A DNA stretch of 18,476 nucleotides from Opitutaceae bacterium (GCA_005787865.1 SXZN01000126.1:1-18476), one strand, 5' to 3'; positions 1 to 7,578 are shown, counted from the stretch's first letter. Translations and numbers: made by a program. Notes: generated from the sequence alone by a model not told the origin.

Positions 1-1766
1 CCCGGTACATCGACCCCGGTCCAAAAACTATCGGTGCCGAAAAGAACCGCATTGCCGAGCGAACGCATTTGGTGGGTGAGTTCCGTGCGGGATAAATCGG
101 CGCCTTGCATGAGGAAGGGGCGCCCCGCGGCTCGCCATTCGGGCTCCAGCGCAAGGGCGATCGTGCGCATATCGGCGTAGCTCGTAAAGAGGACTAACGA
201 CCCACCGGTCACACGGTTTACACAAAAACGAATATAATCAGTGAGCGTATCTAACGCCAGTTTAGCTTCCTTAGGGGAGGGCAGGGGGATGTCGGTCGCG
301 ACAAAGACTCGCATGTTGCGCTCGAAATCGAAGGGCGACTTGACGGCGATTTTTTTTGCGTGATCGGCTCCCATGCGTTGCGCCAACGGTGTAATGCTCC
401 CGCCCATTGCGAGCGTTGCGCTGGTGCAAAGCACGCTCGTGCCGCAGCCAAAAAGATGTCGGCGCAATTCGGGGGCAACGTCGATCGGCGCGCTGCGTAG
501 TGCCACGATCGTTTGCTTACGACCACTCCGCTCGGCCCAGTAGACGTGGCCGGGATTCCCCAGCGTGAGCCACTCGGTGAGACCGGCTTGGAGGCCTTTG
601 ATGCGCTGCTGTTGCTCGAGTAGTTCGTCGTGCTCGCGGCCGTCCTCCAACTTATCCGCGAGTTTTCCCATCAGCCGATGGAGCGCACCCAAGGGACCGT
701 CCAGCATAGGTTCGGCTGCGCCCGTTTCGCGCAGGCCTACGATCGCGCGGGGCGTGAGCAATTTAGTGGTGATAAAATCAAAGAATAATTGAGCCGCATC
801 GAGCGCGTCTAACACGAGTTGCTGCGCGGCCGGACCACCATGTTTGCGCAGCAGGCCGCGCTTGGTACGGGGATTATAAAGATATTTGAGCGCGCGATCG
901 ACACTGTAGCTGCTCAGCGACAGACCAAAATTATTGGTGGCTACTTCCGGAACGGTGTGAGCTTCATCGAGGACTAAAAAATCATCGGGAAAAATTACGC
1001 CCCGAGCGGTGGTATTGCCGGGCATTTTCGGCGGAGTGCCGGCGGAATTAATCAGCGCAAAGAGGAGGGCGTGATTAACAATCACCACCTGAGCGGTCCG
1101 CAGCCGAACCCGCGCGCGCTGGTAATGGCATTTTTCGCTATCGCAGTGCTTGCGGGAGCAAGAGGCCGCATCGGCATTGACCGCATCCCAGACCTCCGCC
1201 CGCGGGGGTGGTTTTAATTCATGCCGTAAACCGGTGGTGGTCGTCTTCGCCCACTCCGCGATGCGCTGTAATTCCGCGTAGTCGGCGTCGGCAAAAAGGG
1301 TGCTGCGATCAGCCAGGGCATGACCGAGCCGCGTGGGGCAAAGATAATTGGATTTTCCCACCAATACAGCTGAACGAAAATCAGCGTAACGCGCGAGGGC
1401 CGGTGAGGCCTTAAAGACGCGGCGGCAAATCGGTAGATCTTGTTGCTCGATCTGCTCCTGAAGGGAAATGGTGTGGGTTGAAACTATCAGCTGGCGGCCC
1501 TGATCGGTCGCGTGGATGAGCCCCGGAATGAGATAAGCGAGCGATTTACCCACCCCGGTGCCGGCCTCAAAGAGTAAAGGGACATCGTCGAGCATGGCCC
1601 CCGCCACGGCGCGAGCCATCTGGGCCTGTTCCGGTCGGTGATCGAGTTGGAGGGCGGAGCACAACTGACCGGTTGGGGCGAAAATCTCCTGAGCCAACTC
1701 GCGCATGCGAGTTGGCTTGGGGCCGGTCTCGACCGGTAGTTCAGTATCTTTGTTCAGCCCAATCAT
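1..1766 (-). CDS. dinG: DinG/XPD-family Fe-S ATP-dependent DNA helicase (C-terminus cut by window edge)
   Basis: This is a superfamily 2 helicase that unwinds DNA with a 5'-3' polarity in characterised relatives, acting in repair and removal of R-loops or other roadblocks. Translating the minus strand from the ATG at 1766 gives 588 uninterrupted residues. Walker A is GTGVGKS (69-75), motif Ia reads STHTISLQEQ, and Walker B is DEAH (267-270). Four cysteines, C143, C203, C208 and C213, have the C-x59-C-x4-C-x4-C spacing of the XPD/DinG [4Fe-4S] domain, so the cluster is probably intact. The final visible residues, SFWTGVDVPG, are the late helicase motif, so only a short C-terminal piece is missing. 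An in-frame TGA lies a few codons upstream of the start. No Shine-Dalgarno site is seen. The gene diverges from the metal-pump gene. The symbol is by family; exact orthology to E. coli DinG is inferred. Confidence 0.92.
   Translation of the reverse strand, partial: MIGLNKDTELPVETGPKPTRMRELAQEIFAPTGQLCSALQLDHRPEQAQMARAVAGAMLDDVPLLFEAGTGVGKSLAYLIPGLIHATDQGRQLIVSTHTISLQEQIEQQDLPICRRVFKASPALARYADFRSAVLVGKSNYLCPTRLGHALADRSTLFADADYAELQRIAEWAKTTTTGLRHELKPPPRAEVWDAVNADAASCSRKHCDSEKCHYQRARVRLRTAQVVIVNHALLFALINSAGTPPKMPGNTTARGVIFPDDFLVLDEAHTVPEVATNNFGLSLSSYSVDRALKYLYNPRTKRGLLRKHGGPAAQQLVLDALDAAQLFFDFITTKLLTPRAIVGLRETGAAEPMLDGPLGALHRLMGKLADKLEDGREHDELLEQQQRIKGLQAGLTEWLTLGNPGHVYWAERSGRKQTIVALRSAPIDVAPELRRHLFGCGTSVLCTSATLAMGGSITPLAQRMGADHAKKIAVKSPFDFERNMRVFVATDIPLPSPKEAKLALDTLTDYIRFCVNRVTGGSLVLFTSYADMRTIALALEPEWRAAGRPFLMQGADLSRTELTHQMRSLGNAVLFGTDSFWTGVDVP
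1692..1717. repeat. Perfect 11-bp inverted repeat in the helicase 5' coding region
   Basis: Arms 1692-1702 (AGCCAACTCGC) and 1707-1717 are exact reverse complements with a four-base loop. The repeat covers codons 17-25 of the helicase gene (KPTRMRELA). A stem this long and G+C-rich should fold in the mRNA about 50 bases after the start codon. Whether it has a role is unknown. Confidence 0.7.
1723..1736. repeat. 6-bp inverted repeat next to the 1692-1717 hairpin
   Basis: CCGGTC (1723-1728) and GACCGG (1731-1736) are separated by two bases. It sits six bases from the longer hairpin, so the first 75 bases of the helicase message carry two consecutive stem-loops or palindromes. The two-base spacer is too tight for an ideal RNA loop, so a DNA palindrome is equally possible. 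Confidence 0.45.
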
Positions 1767-1794
1767 GGCGTCAGAGAGCGGGTTAATTCACGCG

Positions 1795-1812
1795 CCGCAA
1801 ATCAATTTGCGG
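1795..1812. promoter_or_regulatory. Operator-like palindrome between the helicase and metal ATPase genes
   Basis: CCGCAAAT (1795-1802) and ATTTGCGG (1805-1812) form a perfect 8-bp inverted repeat around the two bases CA. It lies in the 75-base divergent intergenic gap, 29 bases from the helicase start and 29 from the ATPase ATG, where a dimeric regulator could affect both promoters. The palindrome is directly visible; its use as an operator is inference. No regulator gene lies beside it. Confidence 0.4.
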
Positions 1813-1841
1813 TCGCCGCTGGTGTCCCTAGGTTGCGGACT

Positions 1842-4079
1842 ATGTACTCGCCCGCCATCCCCGAAAAAAATTGGATGGATGAGCTCGTCCGCTTCTTGCA
1901 AGCGCAGCCTGCCGTGCGGGCTCTGCGGATTGATGCTCAGGCGCACAAGGTATCAATCGCCACCTTTGACCAAATCGATTTGGCGGATTTGGAGGCAAAG
2001 CTGGCGGCTACGATTGCGGGAGTCGAAGCCCAGTTGGCATCTAAAGCGGCTTCGCCTGCGCCGGGTGGCTTTTCGCTAAAACAGGATGGCGGGACGATTG
2101 TGCTAGGGCGGGACACCTGCGTCACCGCCGAAAAAATGTGGCTCTGGCGTGAGCTGGAATGGCCAGAAATTAAGGCGGATCCATCGCCCGCTGATCAAGC
2201 ATGGCGCACGCTGGCGATCTTAGCGGCTATTTGTGGAGTCGCCGGTAGCGCTGGTTTTATCGTGCAGTATTGCTGGCCGGAGTTGTCCGGGCTATCGCGC
2301 GCATTTTTCTTGGTTGGATTGATCGCCGGCGGGTGGGATGCGGCGGGTGATACCTGGAAAAATTTCCAGAAACGAGAAATTGATATCCATTTTCTCATGC
2401 TCGCGGTCGCGCTCGGGGCGACGTTGATCGGCGCTTGGGGAGAAGCGGTGATGTTGTTATTTTTGTTTTCGGCTTCGGGCGCGATGGAAGAATATGCTCT
2501 CGATCGCACCCAGCGCGAGGTGAGTGCGTTGCTTAAAACTTCACCGAAGCAGGCGACGTTAGTTGCCGCGGAGGGGACGGAAAAAATCGTGGCGGTGGCG
2601 CAATTGCAACTGCACGACCGGGTGCGCGTCCGCCCCGGCGAGGCCTTCGCCGCTGACGGGCTGGTTTTAAAGGGGCGCAGTGCCAGCGACGAGTCGGCGC
2701 TGACGGGGGAAGCCAACCCCGTAGAGAAAAATACGGGTGATCAGGTATTTAGTGGCACCCTGAATCTCTGGGGCGCGGTCGAATATGAGGTGGTTCGCTT
2801 GCCCGCGGAGAGCACGCTACAGCGAATTATCCGGTTAATTCAGACGGCGCAAAAACTGAAAGCTCCCAGCGAGCGCTTCACCGATAAATTTGGCACAGGT
2901 TATACCTATGCGGTGATCGGGGGCTCGACGCTCATGTTCTTAATCTGGTGGGGGTGGTTTGATTTGCCGGCTTTTACCAATGCGCCCGAGACGCGCTCCG
3001 CTTTTTACCGCGCCATGACGTTAATGGTCGTGGCCAGCCCGTGCGCGCTTGTCCTCTCTATTCCCTCGGCCATTCTCGCCGCCATTGCGTGGGGCGCTCG
3101 CCATGGGGTGCTTTTCCGCGGTGGGGCCGCGATTGAGAAATTGGCTGATATCGACGTCGTCGCCCTGGATAAAACCGGCACCTTGACCACGGGTGAATTG
3201 GCCGTGGTTGGTTACGAGAGTTTTCCCCCGGGGCGGGAGACGGAAGTTATGGAATTGGCTTATGCACTTGAGGCTAATTCGGAGCATCCGCTAGCTCGCG
3301 CGATTGTCCGCGATGCCAAGGCGCGCGGGGTCCGGGTGTTAGAACTACAAGATTTTCAAAATATTATTGGGCAAGGGGTGCGGGGTAAATTTGGCGAGAC
3401 GCAAGCCCTGCTCGGCCGGCGCGAATTACTCGATGCCGGTCCCTTAGCTGGTTGGGCCGAGAAATTACCCCCCGCCGCCGCTGAGTTATCCGAAGTTTGG
3501 GTGGTGGGAAAAGCCCTGCTCGGCCGGGTGCTGTTGCGGGATCAAATTCGCGTTGAATCCAAGGCCGTGTTGGCCACGTTGAAAAAAATGGGAATCCATA
3601 CGGTGATGCTCACCGGTGATCGTCGCCATGCCGCGGAGTCAGTTGCCCATGAGCTCGGCGTGAGTGAGGTGCGGGCGGGACTGTCTCCCGAAAACAAAGT
3701 CGAAGCCGTCGAATCGTTCCGGCAGCAGGGACGTAAAGTGGCCATGGTGGGCGATGGGGTGACTGATGCCCCCAGTCTCGCGGCCGCTTATGTTTCGGTC
3801 GCCATGGGGGCGCGGGGGAGTGATGCGGCGCTGGAACAAGCCGAGGTCATTTTGATGCATGATCGGATCGATAATTTTTTGGCCGCCCACCGGCTCAGTC
3901 GCCGTGCGAAAGCGATCATTCGACAAAACTTAACAATCTCGCTCGGGGTGGTAATTATCATGGTGCTGGCGACCGCCTTCGGGACAGTGCCCCTCGCCGT
4001 GGGCGTAGCCGCCCACGAAGGCAGCACGCTCATTGTCTGTATTAATTCACTCCGCCTGCTCTTTGGCAAAAATGCTTAG
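1842..4079 (+). CDS. P1B-4-type heavy-metal-transporting P-type ATPase
   Basis: This is an inner-membrane pump that couples ATP hydrolysis to export of a transition metal. The protein has 745 residues from the ATG at 1842; a TTG three codons upstream is the alternative. Motifs in order are actuator TGEA (288-291), membrane metal site SPC (399-401), phosphorylation DKTGT (from D443), nucleotide-binding SEHP (H482, P483), GDGVTDAP (637-644) and HEGST in the last helix (725-729). SPC together with HEG-x-T marks the P1B-4 subgroup, whose members export Co(II), Fe(II) and in some cases Zn(II). Residues 19-65 resemble a metal-binding HMA fold but lack CxxC. The usual GDGxNDAP asparagine is threonine (641). 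A weak AGG lies 9 bases before the ATG. Substrate metal cannot be read from sequence alone. Confidence 0.93.
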   Translation: MYSPAIPEKNWMDELVRFLQAQPAVRALRIDAQAHKVSIATFDQIDLADLEAKLAATIAGVEAQLASKAASPAPGGFSLKQDGGTIVLGRDTCVTAEKMWLWRELEWPEIKADPSPADQAWRTLAILAAICGVAGSAGFIVQYCWPELSGLSRAFFLVGLIAGGWDAAGDTWKNFQKREIDIHFLMLAVALGATLIGAWGEAVMLLFLFSASGAMEEYALDRTQREVSALLKTSPKQATLVAAEGTEKIVAVAQLQLHDRVRVRPGEAFAADGLVLKGRSASDESALTGEANPVEKNTGDQVFSGTLNLWGAVEYEVVRLPAESTLQRIIRLIQTAQKLKAPSERFTDKFGTGYTYAVIGGSTLMFLIWWGWFDLPAFTNAPETRSAFYRAMTLMVVASPCALVLSIPSAILAAIAWGARHGVLFRGGAAIEKLADIDVVALDKTGTLTTGELAVVGYESFPPGRETEVMELAYALEANSEHPLARAIVRDAKARGVRVLELQDFQNIIGQGVRGKFGETQALLGRRELLDAGPLAGWAEKLPPAAAELSEVWVVGKALLGRVLLRDQIRVESKAVLATLKKMGIHTVMLTGDRRHAAESVAHELGVSEVRAGLSPENKVEAVESFRQQGRKVAMVGDGVTDAPSLAAAYVSVAMGARGSDAALEQAEVILMHDRIDNFLAAHRLSRRAKAIIRQNLTISLGVVIIMVLATAFGTVPLAVGVAAHEGSTLIVCINSLRLLFGKNA

Positions 4080-4094
4080 CGGCGGTGGGTGAGG

Positions 4095-4631
4095 TTAGTC
4101 CTCAATCCAAATTAAATCGCCGGCGCGAATTTCTGCAAACAAGGCGATGATCTCGAGGTTGCGCATTTCGATGCAGCCTCCGCTAAAGGGAGTCCCTAAT
4201 TTTTCCTCATGATTAGTGCCGTGCATGTAAATATAGCGTTCGTACGAATCAACTTCTCCGCCGGCATTCACGCCGGGCTCGCGACCGCGAAGCCAAAGAA
4301 TACGCGAGGTAATGAGGTTCTTGGTGCGCTCCTCGACACTCAGTTCATTAAAGTGGTGGCCGAGATTGACGCGGCTTTTGAATACCGTGCCGGGCAGCGC
4401 CCCGGCGCCGATACGCTCCGCGATTTCATGCAGACCCCGGGGCGTCCCGCGTGAATCTTTGCGGTTGGAAGGTGGGCGCAGGGAGGTAGAAATGATATAG
4501 GATTGGATTAACACCTCATCGCGGTAAAATCCAAGCAGTTGCTGTGCAATAGAAACTGTCATAACTCGTGCTGTCGGCTTGATTACCAAGGCCGCACACC
4601 TTTCTTTCATCCGTTGTAAAATATTATTCAT
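4095..4631 (-). CDS. L,D-transpeptidase catalytic domain (YkuD) protein
   Basis: YkuD enzymes make 3-3 peptidoglycan cross-links or attach proteins to the cell wall through an active-site cysteine. The 178-residue protein carries HGTN (H137-N140) and SGGCIEMRN (150-158, catalytic Cys153), the spaced His...Ser-x-Gly-Cys signature. The histidine of the common SHGC form is replaced by glycine, a variant I recall in short single-domain members. The N-terminal half (VSIAQQLLGFYRDEV, then a TPRGLHEI segment) is also typical. No signal peptide or membrane segment is evident, which is odd for an enzyme acting in the periplasm. The ATG at 4631 has an AGAG six bases upstream; M8 (4610) is the alternative. 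The gene converges with the ATPase gene and its start touches that of asd. Confidence 0.88.
   Translation of the reverse strand: MNNILQRMKERCAALVIKPTARVMTVSIAQQLLGFYRDEVLIQSYIISTSLRPPSNRKDSRGTPRGLHEIAERIGAGALPGTVFKSRVNLGHHFNELSVEERTKNLITSRILWLRGREPGVNAGGEVDSYERYIYMHGTNHEEKLGTPFSGGCIEMRNLEIIALFAEIRAGDLIWIED
4617..4627 (+). promoter_or_regulatory. Possible -10 element abutting the asd GTG
   Basis: TAAAAT (4617-4622) and TATTAT (4622-4627) overlap just upstream of the GTG at 4633. Either would place transcription start at or within a few bases of the start codon, implying a leaderless or nearly leaderless asd mRNA. No convincing -35 element is present and the site lies inside the opposite-strand transpeptidase coding region, so this is tentative. 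Confidence 0.25.
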
Positions 4632-4632
4632 C

Positions 4633-5661
4633 GTGAGCTCTAAATCTTATCGAGTCGGTATCGTCGGCGCCACCGGAGCGGTCGGTCAAGAATTGATTGC
4701 CTTGCTACAAGCGCATGCGCTGCCGCTCGCGGAGCTTCGGCCTTTGGCCTCGGCTCGTTCCGTGGGTCGCCACATTATTTTTGGTCAAAAAAAGATCGCC
4801 GTGCAGGAAGCCACGCCCGCGGCTTTCGCGGATCTCGATTTTGCTTTTTTTGGCGCGGGCACCGCGGTTACTAAAAAACTGGCGCCTGAGGCCGTGAGTC
4901 GGGGTTGTCTGGTAATTGATAAAAGCTCGGCCTATCGCATGGATCCCCAGGTTCCGCTCGTGGTGCCCGAAATCAATGCCGAAGCCCTACGGAGCCATCA
5001 CGGAATTATCGCTAGTCCAAATTGTTCGACGGCCATCGCCCTCATGGGGCTCTACCCGCTGCATCAAGCCTTTGGTTTAAAGCGCGTAGTTTTTTCCACC
5101 TATCAATCGGTTTCTGGCACCGGGGCCGATGCCGTGGCGGAACTTGAAGCGCAGGTGCAGGCTTACACCGCGCAGCAGCCGCTGCCGCGCACCGTCTATC
5201 CGTATCAGATTTTCCAGAATCTTATTCCGCATATCGATTCATTCGGCGCCGATGGTTATACGGGTGAGGAAAGCAAGATGCGTGCGGAGAGCCGAAAAAT
5301 ACTCGGTTTACCGGATCTTAAAGTTTCGGCGACCTGCGTGCGTGTGCCGGTCGTGCGGGCTCATTCGGTCGCGATTAACGCTGAATTCACGCGCCCGGTT
5401 TCCGTGGCGGCCGCGCGCCGAGCCATCACCGCTTTTGCTGGGGCTCAATTAATCGATGAACCAGCTAACCACGCTTACCCGACACCGCTGGCTTTCAGCC
5501 GCCAGGAACAGTGTGGGGTGGGGCGGATTCGCTTGGATACCGCCCTCGACAACGGACTCGCCCTCTGGGTCAGCGGCGACAATCTCTGGAAAGGGGCCGC
5601 CCTTAACGCGATTCAGACCGTGGAAAAAATGATCGCATTGGGTTTGCCTCTGCGGGCTTGA
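4633..5661 (+). CDS. asd: Aspartate-semialdehyde dehydrogenase
   Basis: Asd reduces aspartyl-4-phosphate with NADPH to aspartate-4-semialdehyde, the cytosolic branch point to diaminopimelate/lysine, threonine and methionine. From the GTG at 4633 the protein has 342 residues, the normal size. The nucleotide-binding motif GATGAVGQE is at the N-terminus, the catalytic cysteine is C131 in SPNCSTA, and the active-site histidine is H244 in RVPVVRAHS. The substrate segment GEESKMRAES is also present. An ATG at 4579 is in frame but would add 18 residues unlike the family and overlap the transpeptidase gene by 53 bases, so I prefer the GTG. No Shine-Dalgarno site is visible. It is probably transcribed alone. 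Confidence 0.96.
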   Translation: MSSKSYRVGIVGATGAVGQELIALLQAHALPLAELRPLASARSVGRHIIFGQKKIAVQEATPAAFADLDFAFFGAGTAVTKKLAPEAVSRGCLVIDKSSAYRMDPQVPLVVPEINAEALRSHHGIIASPNCSTAIALMGLYPLHQAFGLKRVVFSTYQSVSGTGADAVAELEAQVQAYTAQQPLPRTVYPYQIFQNLIPHIDSFGADGYTGEESKMRAESRKILGLPDLKVSATCVRVPVVRAHSVAINAEFTRPVSVAAARRAITAFAGAQLIDEPANHAYPTPLAFSRQEQCGVGRIRLDTALDNGLALWVSGDNLWKGAALNAIQTVEKMIALGLPLRA

Positions 5662-5693
5662 ATTGGGCGGTGGCGGGAGGGGCTTAATTATCC

Positions 5694-5729
5694 CTTGCCG
5701 GCGGCAAAGTATTTCCGTTTCTTCGGAAA
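5694..5729. repeat. Two small hairpins between asd and tRNA-Val
   Basis: TTGCC/GGCAA around GGC (5695-5707) and TTTCCG (5712-5717) paired with CGGAAA (5724-5729) lie in the 73-base gap between the asd stop and the tRNA. Neither is followed by a proper T-tract, so they are weak candidates for asd termination or mRNA 3'-end stability. Confidence 0.3.
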
Positions 5730-5734
5730 CTACT

Positions 5735-5811
5735 GGACGATTAGCTCAGTTGGTTAGAGCACCTCGCTTACACCGAGGGTGTCGGGGGTTCGAGTCCCTC
5801 ATCGTCCACCA
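5735..5811 (+). tRNA. tRNA-Val (anticodon UAC), CCA encoded
   Basis: The 77 bases fold as a complete cloverleaf. The acceptor stem GGACGAT pairs with ATCGTCC (5801-5807). The D arm is GCTCAGTTGGTTAGAGC. Anticodon stem CCTCG/CGAGG encloses the loop CTTACAC with anticodon TAC at 5769-5771. The T arm carries TTCGAGT, the discriminator is A5808, and CCA (5809-5811) is encoded in the genome. UAC reads valine codons ending in A or G. No other tRNA lies beside it. Confidence 0.97.
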
Positions 5812-5828
5812 ATTTTATTTCTGTGGTG

Positions 5829-5880
5829 GCGGGACCAGTGCCCACCTAGCCTATCGACCGTAGGCCTCACTTGGTCGCGC
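5829..5880. promoter_or_regulatory. Long imperfect stem-loop in the hemC leader
   Basis: The outer arms 5829-5837 and 5872-5880 match at 8 of 9 pairs (GACCA with TGGTC at the core), extended by GTG/CAC. An inner perfect stem pairs GCCTA (5849-5853) with TAGGC (5861-5865) around a seven-base loop. It lies between the tRNA and the hemC ATG at 5895. There is no T-tract, so it is not an obvious terminator; it could be a leader control element or a processing signal. Function is inference. Confidence 0.35.
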
Positions 5881-5894
5881 CGCCTGCTCATTAC

Positions 5895-6749
5895 ATGAAA
5901 ATTATTCTCGCCACTCGCAAAAGCCCCTTGGCGCTCACGCAGACTGAAATGGTCGCGGCGCGTTTGCGCGAGATGATCCCCAACGCGGAGTGTGAGTTGT
6001 TGAAAATTGCCACCACGGGGGATCGGCAAGCGGAATGGTCTTTGGCCAAGCAAGGCGGCAAGGGGTTGTTCACCGCCGAACTCGAGCAAGCCTTGCTTCG
6101 CGGGGAGGCCCACGTCGCGGTGCATAGTTGCAAAGATTTGCCGGGCAAAATGGTCGCTGGGCTGGCGATCGCGGGCTACCTGCCGCGCGCCGATGTGCGG
6201 GATGTGCTGATTTTGCGGGCGGGGGTCACGACCCCTGCCACGATCGCCACGAGCAGTCCGCGCCGGCAGCAACAAATCAAATTACTTTATCCGACGGCGA
6301 CGTTCACCGAGATTCGTGGCAACGTTGATACGCGGCTCAAAAAAATCGCGAGCGGTGCGGCGGATGCTACCATTTTAGCCGCGGCGGGACTGGACCGACT
6401 GGGAATTAAAGATTGGCCCGGGGTAACGTTTCGTCCCTTGGCCTTAAGCGAAAGCGTGCCGGCCGTGGGGCAGGGGGCGATCGCGATTCAATGTCGAACA
6501 GAAGACAGTGCCCACTTTGCCGCTGTGCTGGATGCCGCGACGGCGCGGACCGTTAGTTTGGAACGGGCCCTGCAAGCGGCCATCGGCGGCGGGTGCCAGA
6601 TGGCTTTTGCCGCGCACGTTGTCGGAGAAACCCTTTATTTTTATCATGAACAAACCGGGCCGCGCACGCTGGCGCTTCGCGCTCCTGATTTTGCCGAGCC
6701 CACCGCGGCGGCCGCTCGTTTGCTGGCTGCATTAAATTTCCATGTCTGA
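5895..6749 (+). CDS. hemC: Hydroxymethylbilane synthase (porphobilinogen deaminase)
   Basis: HemC joins four porphobilinogen molecules head to tail into hydroxymethylbilane in the cytosol, using a covalently bound dipyrromethane primer. The 284-residue protein shows ATRKSPLA (6-13), KGLFTAELE, HSCKDLP with catalytic Asp81, ATSSPRRQ (118-125), RGNVDTRL (141-148) and the cofactor cysteine C234 in GGGCQ. The ATG at 5895 starts directly at the conserved N-terminus MKIILATRKS. A TTG at 5871 would begin inside the leader hairpin and is less likely. The last 8 bases overlap hemD (ATGTCTGA), which points to translational coupling of two successive pathway steps. Confidence 0.97.
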   Translation: MKIILATRKSPLALTQTEMVAARLREMIPNAECELLKIATTGDRQAEWSLAKQGGKGLFTAELEQALLRGEAHVAVHSCKDLPGKMVAGLAIAGYLPRADVRDVLILRAGVTTPATIATSSPRRQQQIKLLYPTATFTEIRGNVDTRLKKIASGAADATILAAAGLDRLGIKDWPGVTFRPLALSESVPAVGQGAIAIQCRTEDSAHFAAVLDAATARTVSLERALQAAIGGGCQMAFAAHVVGETLYFYHEQTGPRTLALRAPDFAEPTAAAARLLAALNFHV

Positions 6750-7539
6750 TTCTCCCTCTATTTTCCTGGCCAAACGCCGAATTGTGATCACCCGTCCGCT
6801 CGCCGCTGGCGCCGAGTGGCAGCAGCAACTCACCGCACTTGGCGCCACCGTGCTCGAGTTGCCCCTGATACAGGTCACGAAGCAGGTTAATCTTGAAACA
6901 CTCGCCGAAGTGCTCGGCGAATTTGGCAGCTATGAGTGGCTGATTTTCACCAGCGCCCACGGCGTAAAATATTTTTTTGAGGAATTTATCCGCGTGCACG
7001 AAGACATTCGGGCGCTTGGCTTAGTGCGCATTGCGGCGGTGGGGCAAGCCACGGCTGCTGCGATCCAAGCGTTACACTTACGCGTCGACTTACAGCCGAA
7101 GCGGGCGAGTGCGGAAGAATTAGCCAAGGCCTTGATTGAACGGGAAGCCATGGATAGCGCGAAAGTTCTCGTGGTTACTGGCGATCGAAATCGTGAGGTG
7201 CTCATCGATAAGTTGCACGAGGCTCGCACTATCGTCGATCGACTTGTGGTTTATAAAAACGAGGAAACTGATCTTGCGGCCGATCCGGTCGCGGCCGAAT
7301 TTCGGCGCTTGGGGGCTGACGCTATTCTGTTCGCAAGTCCCTCCGCGGCGCAGTCGTTTTTTGATCAAGCGGCGGCCCTCAAATTGGGACCCAAAGCCCA
7401 ACGTCCGTTAGCTGGTAGCATTGGGGCCACGACCACTGTGGCCATGAAGCAACTGGGCTTGCCGGTCGATTTTGAAGCCGCCACGCCCAGTCTGCAGGCC
7501 TTAGTGGCGAGTTTAGGGACCAAGTTAGCTCGCGGATAA
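6742..7539 (+). CDS. hemD: Uroporphyrinogen-III synthase
   Basis: HemD closes hydroxymethylbilane while inverting ring D, giving uroporphyrinogen III, the precursor of heme, siroheme and cobalamin. This family is poorly conserved, but the 265-residue protein has the expected two-lobed pattern: RRIVITRPL near the start (12-20), LIFTSAHGVKYF (67-78), IAAVGQATAAA (97-107), the second-domain segment KVLVVTGDRNREVL (141-154) and ILFASPSAAQSFF (195-207), then an IGATTTVAMKQLG stretch (227-239). Its overlap with hemC by 8 bases strongly supports the call. No fused methyltransferase domain is present. Confidence 0.93.
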   Translation: MSDSPSIFLAKRRIVITRPLAAGAEWQQQLTALGATVLELPLIQVTKQVNLETLAEVLGEFGSYEWLIFTSAHGVKYFFEEFIRVHEDIRALGLVRIAAVGQATAAAIQALHLRVDLQPKRASAEELAKALIEREAMDSAKVLVVTGDRNREVLIDKLHEARTIVDRLVVYKNEETDLAADPVAAEFRRLGADAILFASPSAAQSFFDQAAALKLGPKAQRPLAGSIGATTTVAMKQLGLPVDFEAATPSLQALVASLGTKLARG

Positions 7540-7578
7540 GTTTTGCCCTGAGCCTGCTCCTCCGTGGAGAATCGCCGC

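Noticed and set aside
1..1766. Possible frameshift or pseudogene in the helicase region, because short overlapping frames crowd it.
   Set aside because: Translating the minus strand from 1766 gives one open frame to the window edge with all helicase motifs and cysteines in phase.
1833..1841. TTG start for the metal ATPase three codons upstream.
   Set aside because: The ATG at 1842 is the more usual codon and has a weak AGG at a suitable distance; the difference is only three residues.
4579..4632. ATG start for asd 18 codons upstream.
   Set aside because: It overlaps the start of the transpeptidase gene and adds residues not seen at Asd N-termini.
5871..5894. TTG start for hemC eight codons upstream.
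   Set aside because: It would start inside the leader hairpin and add residues before the conserved MKIILATRKS.
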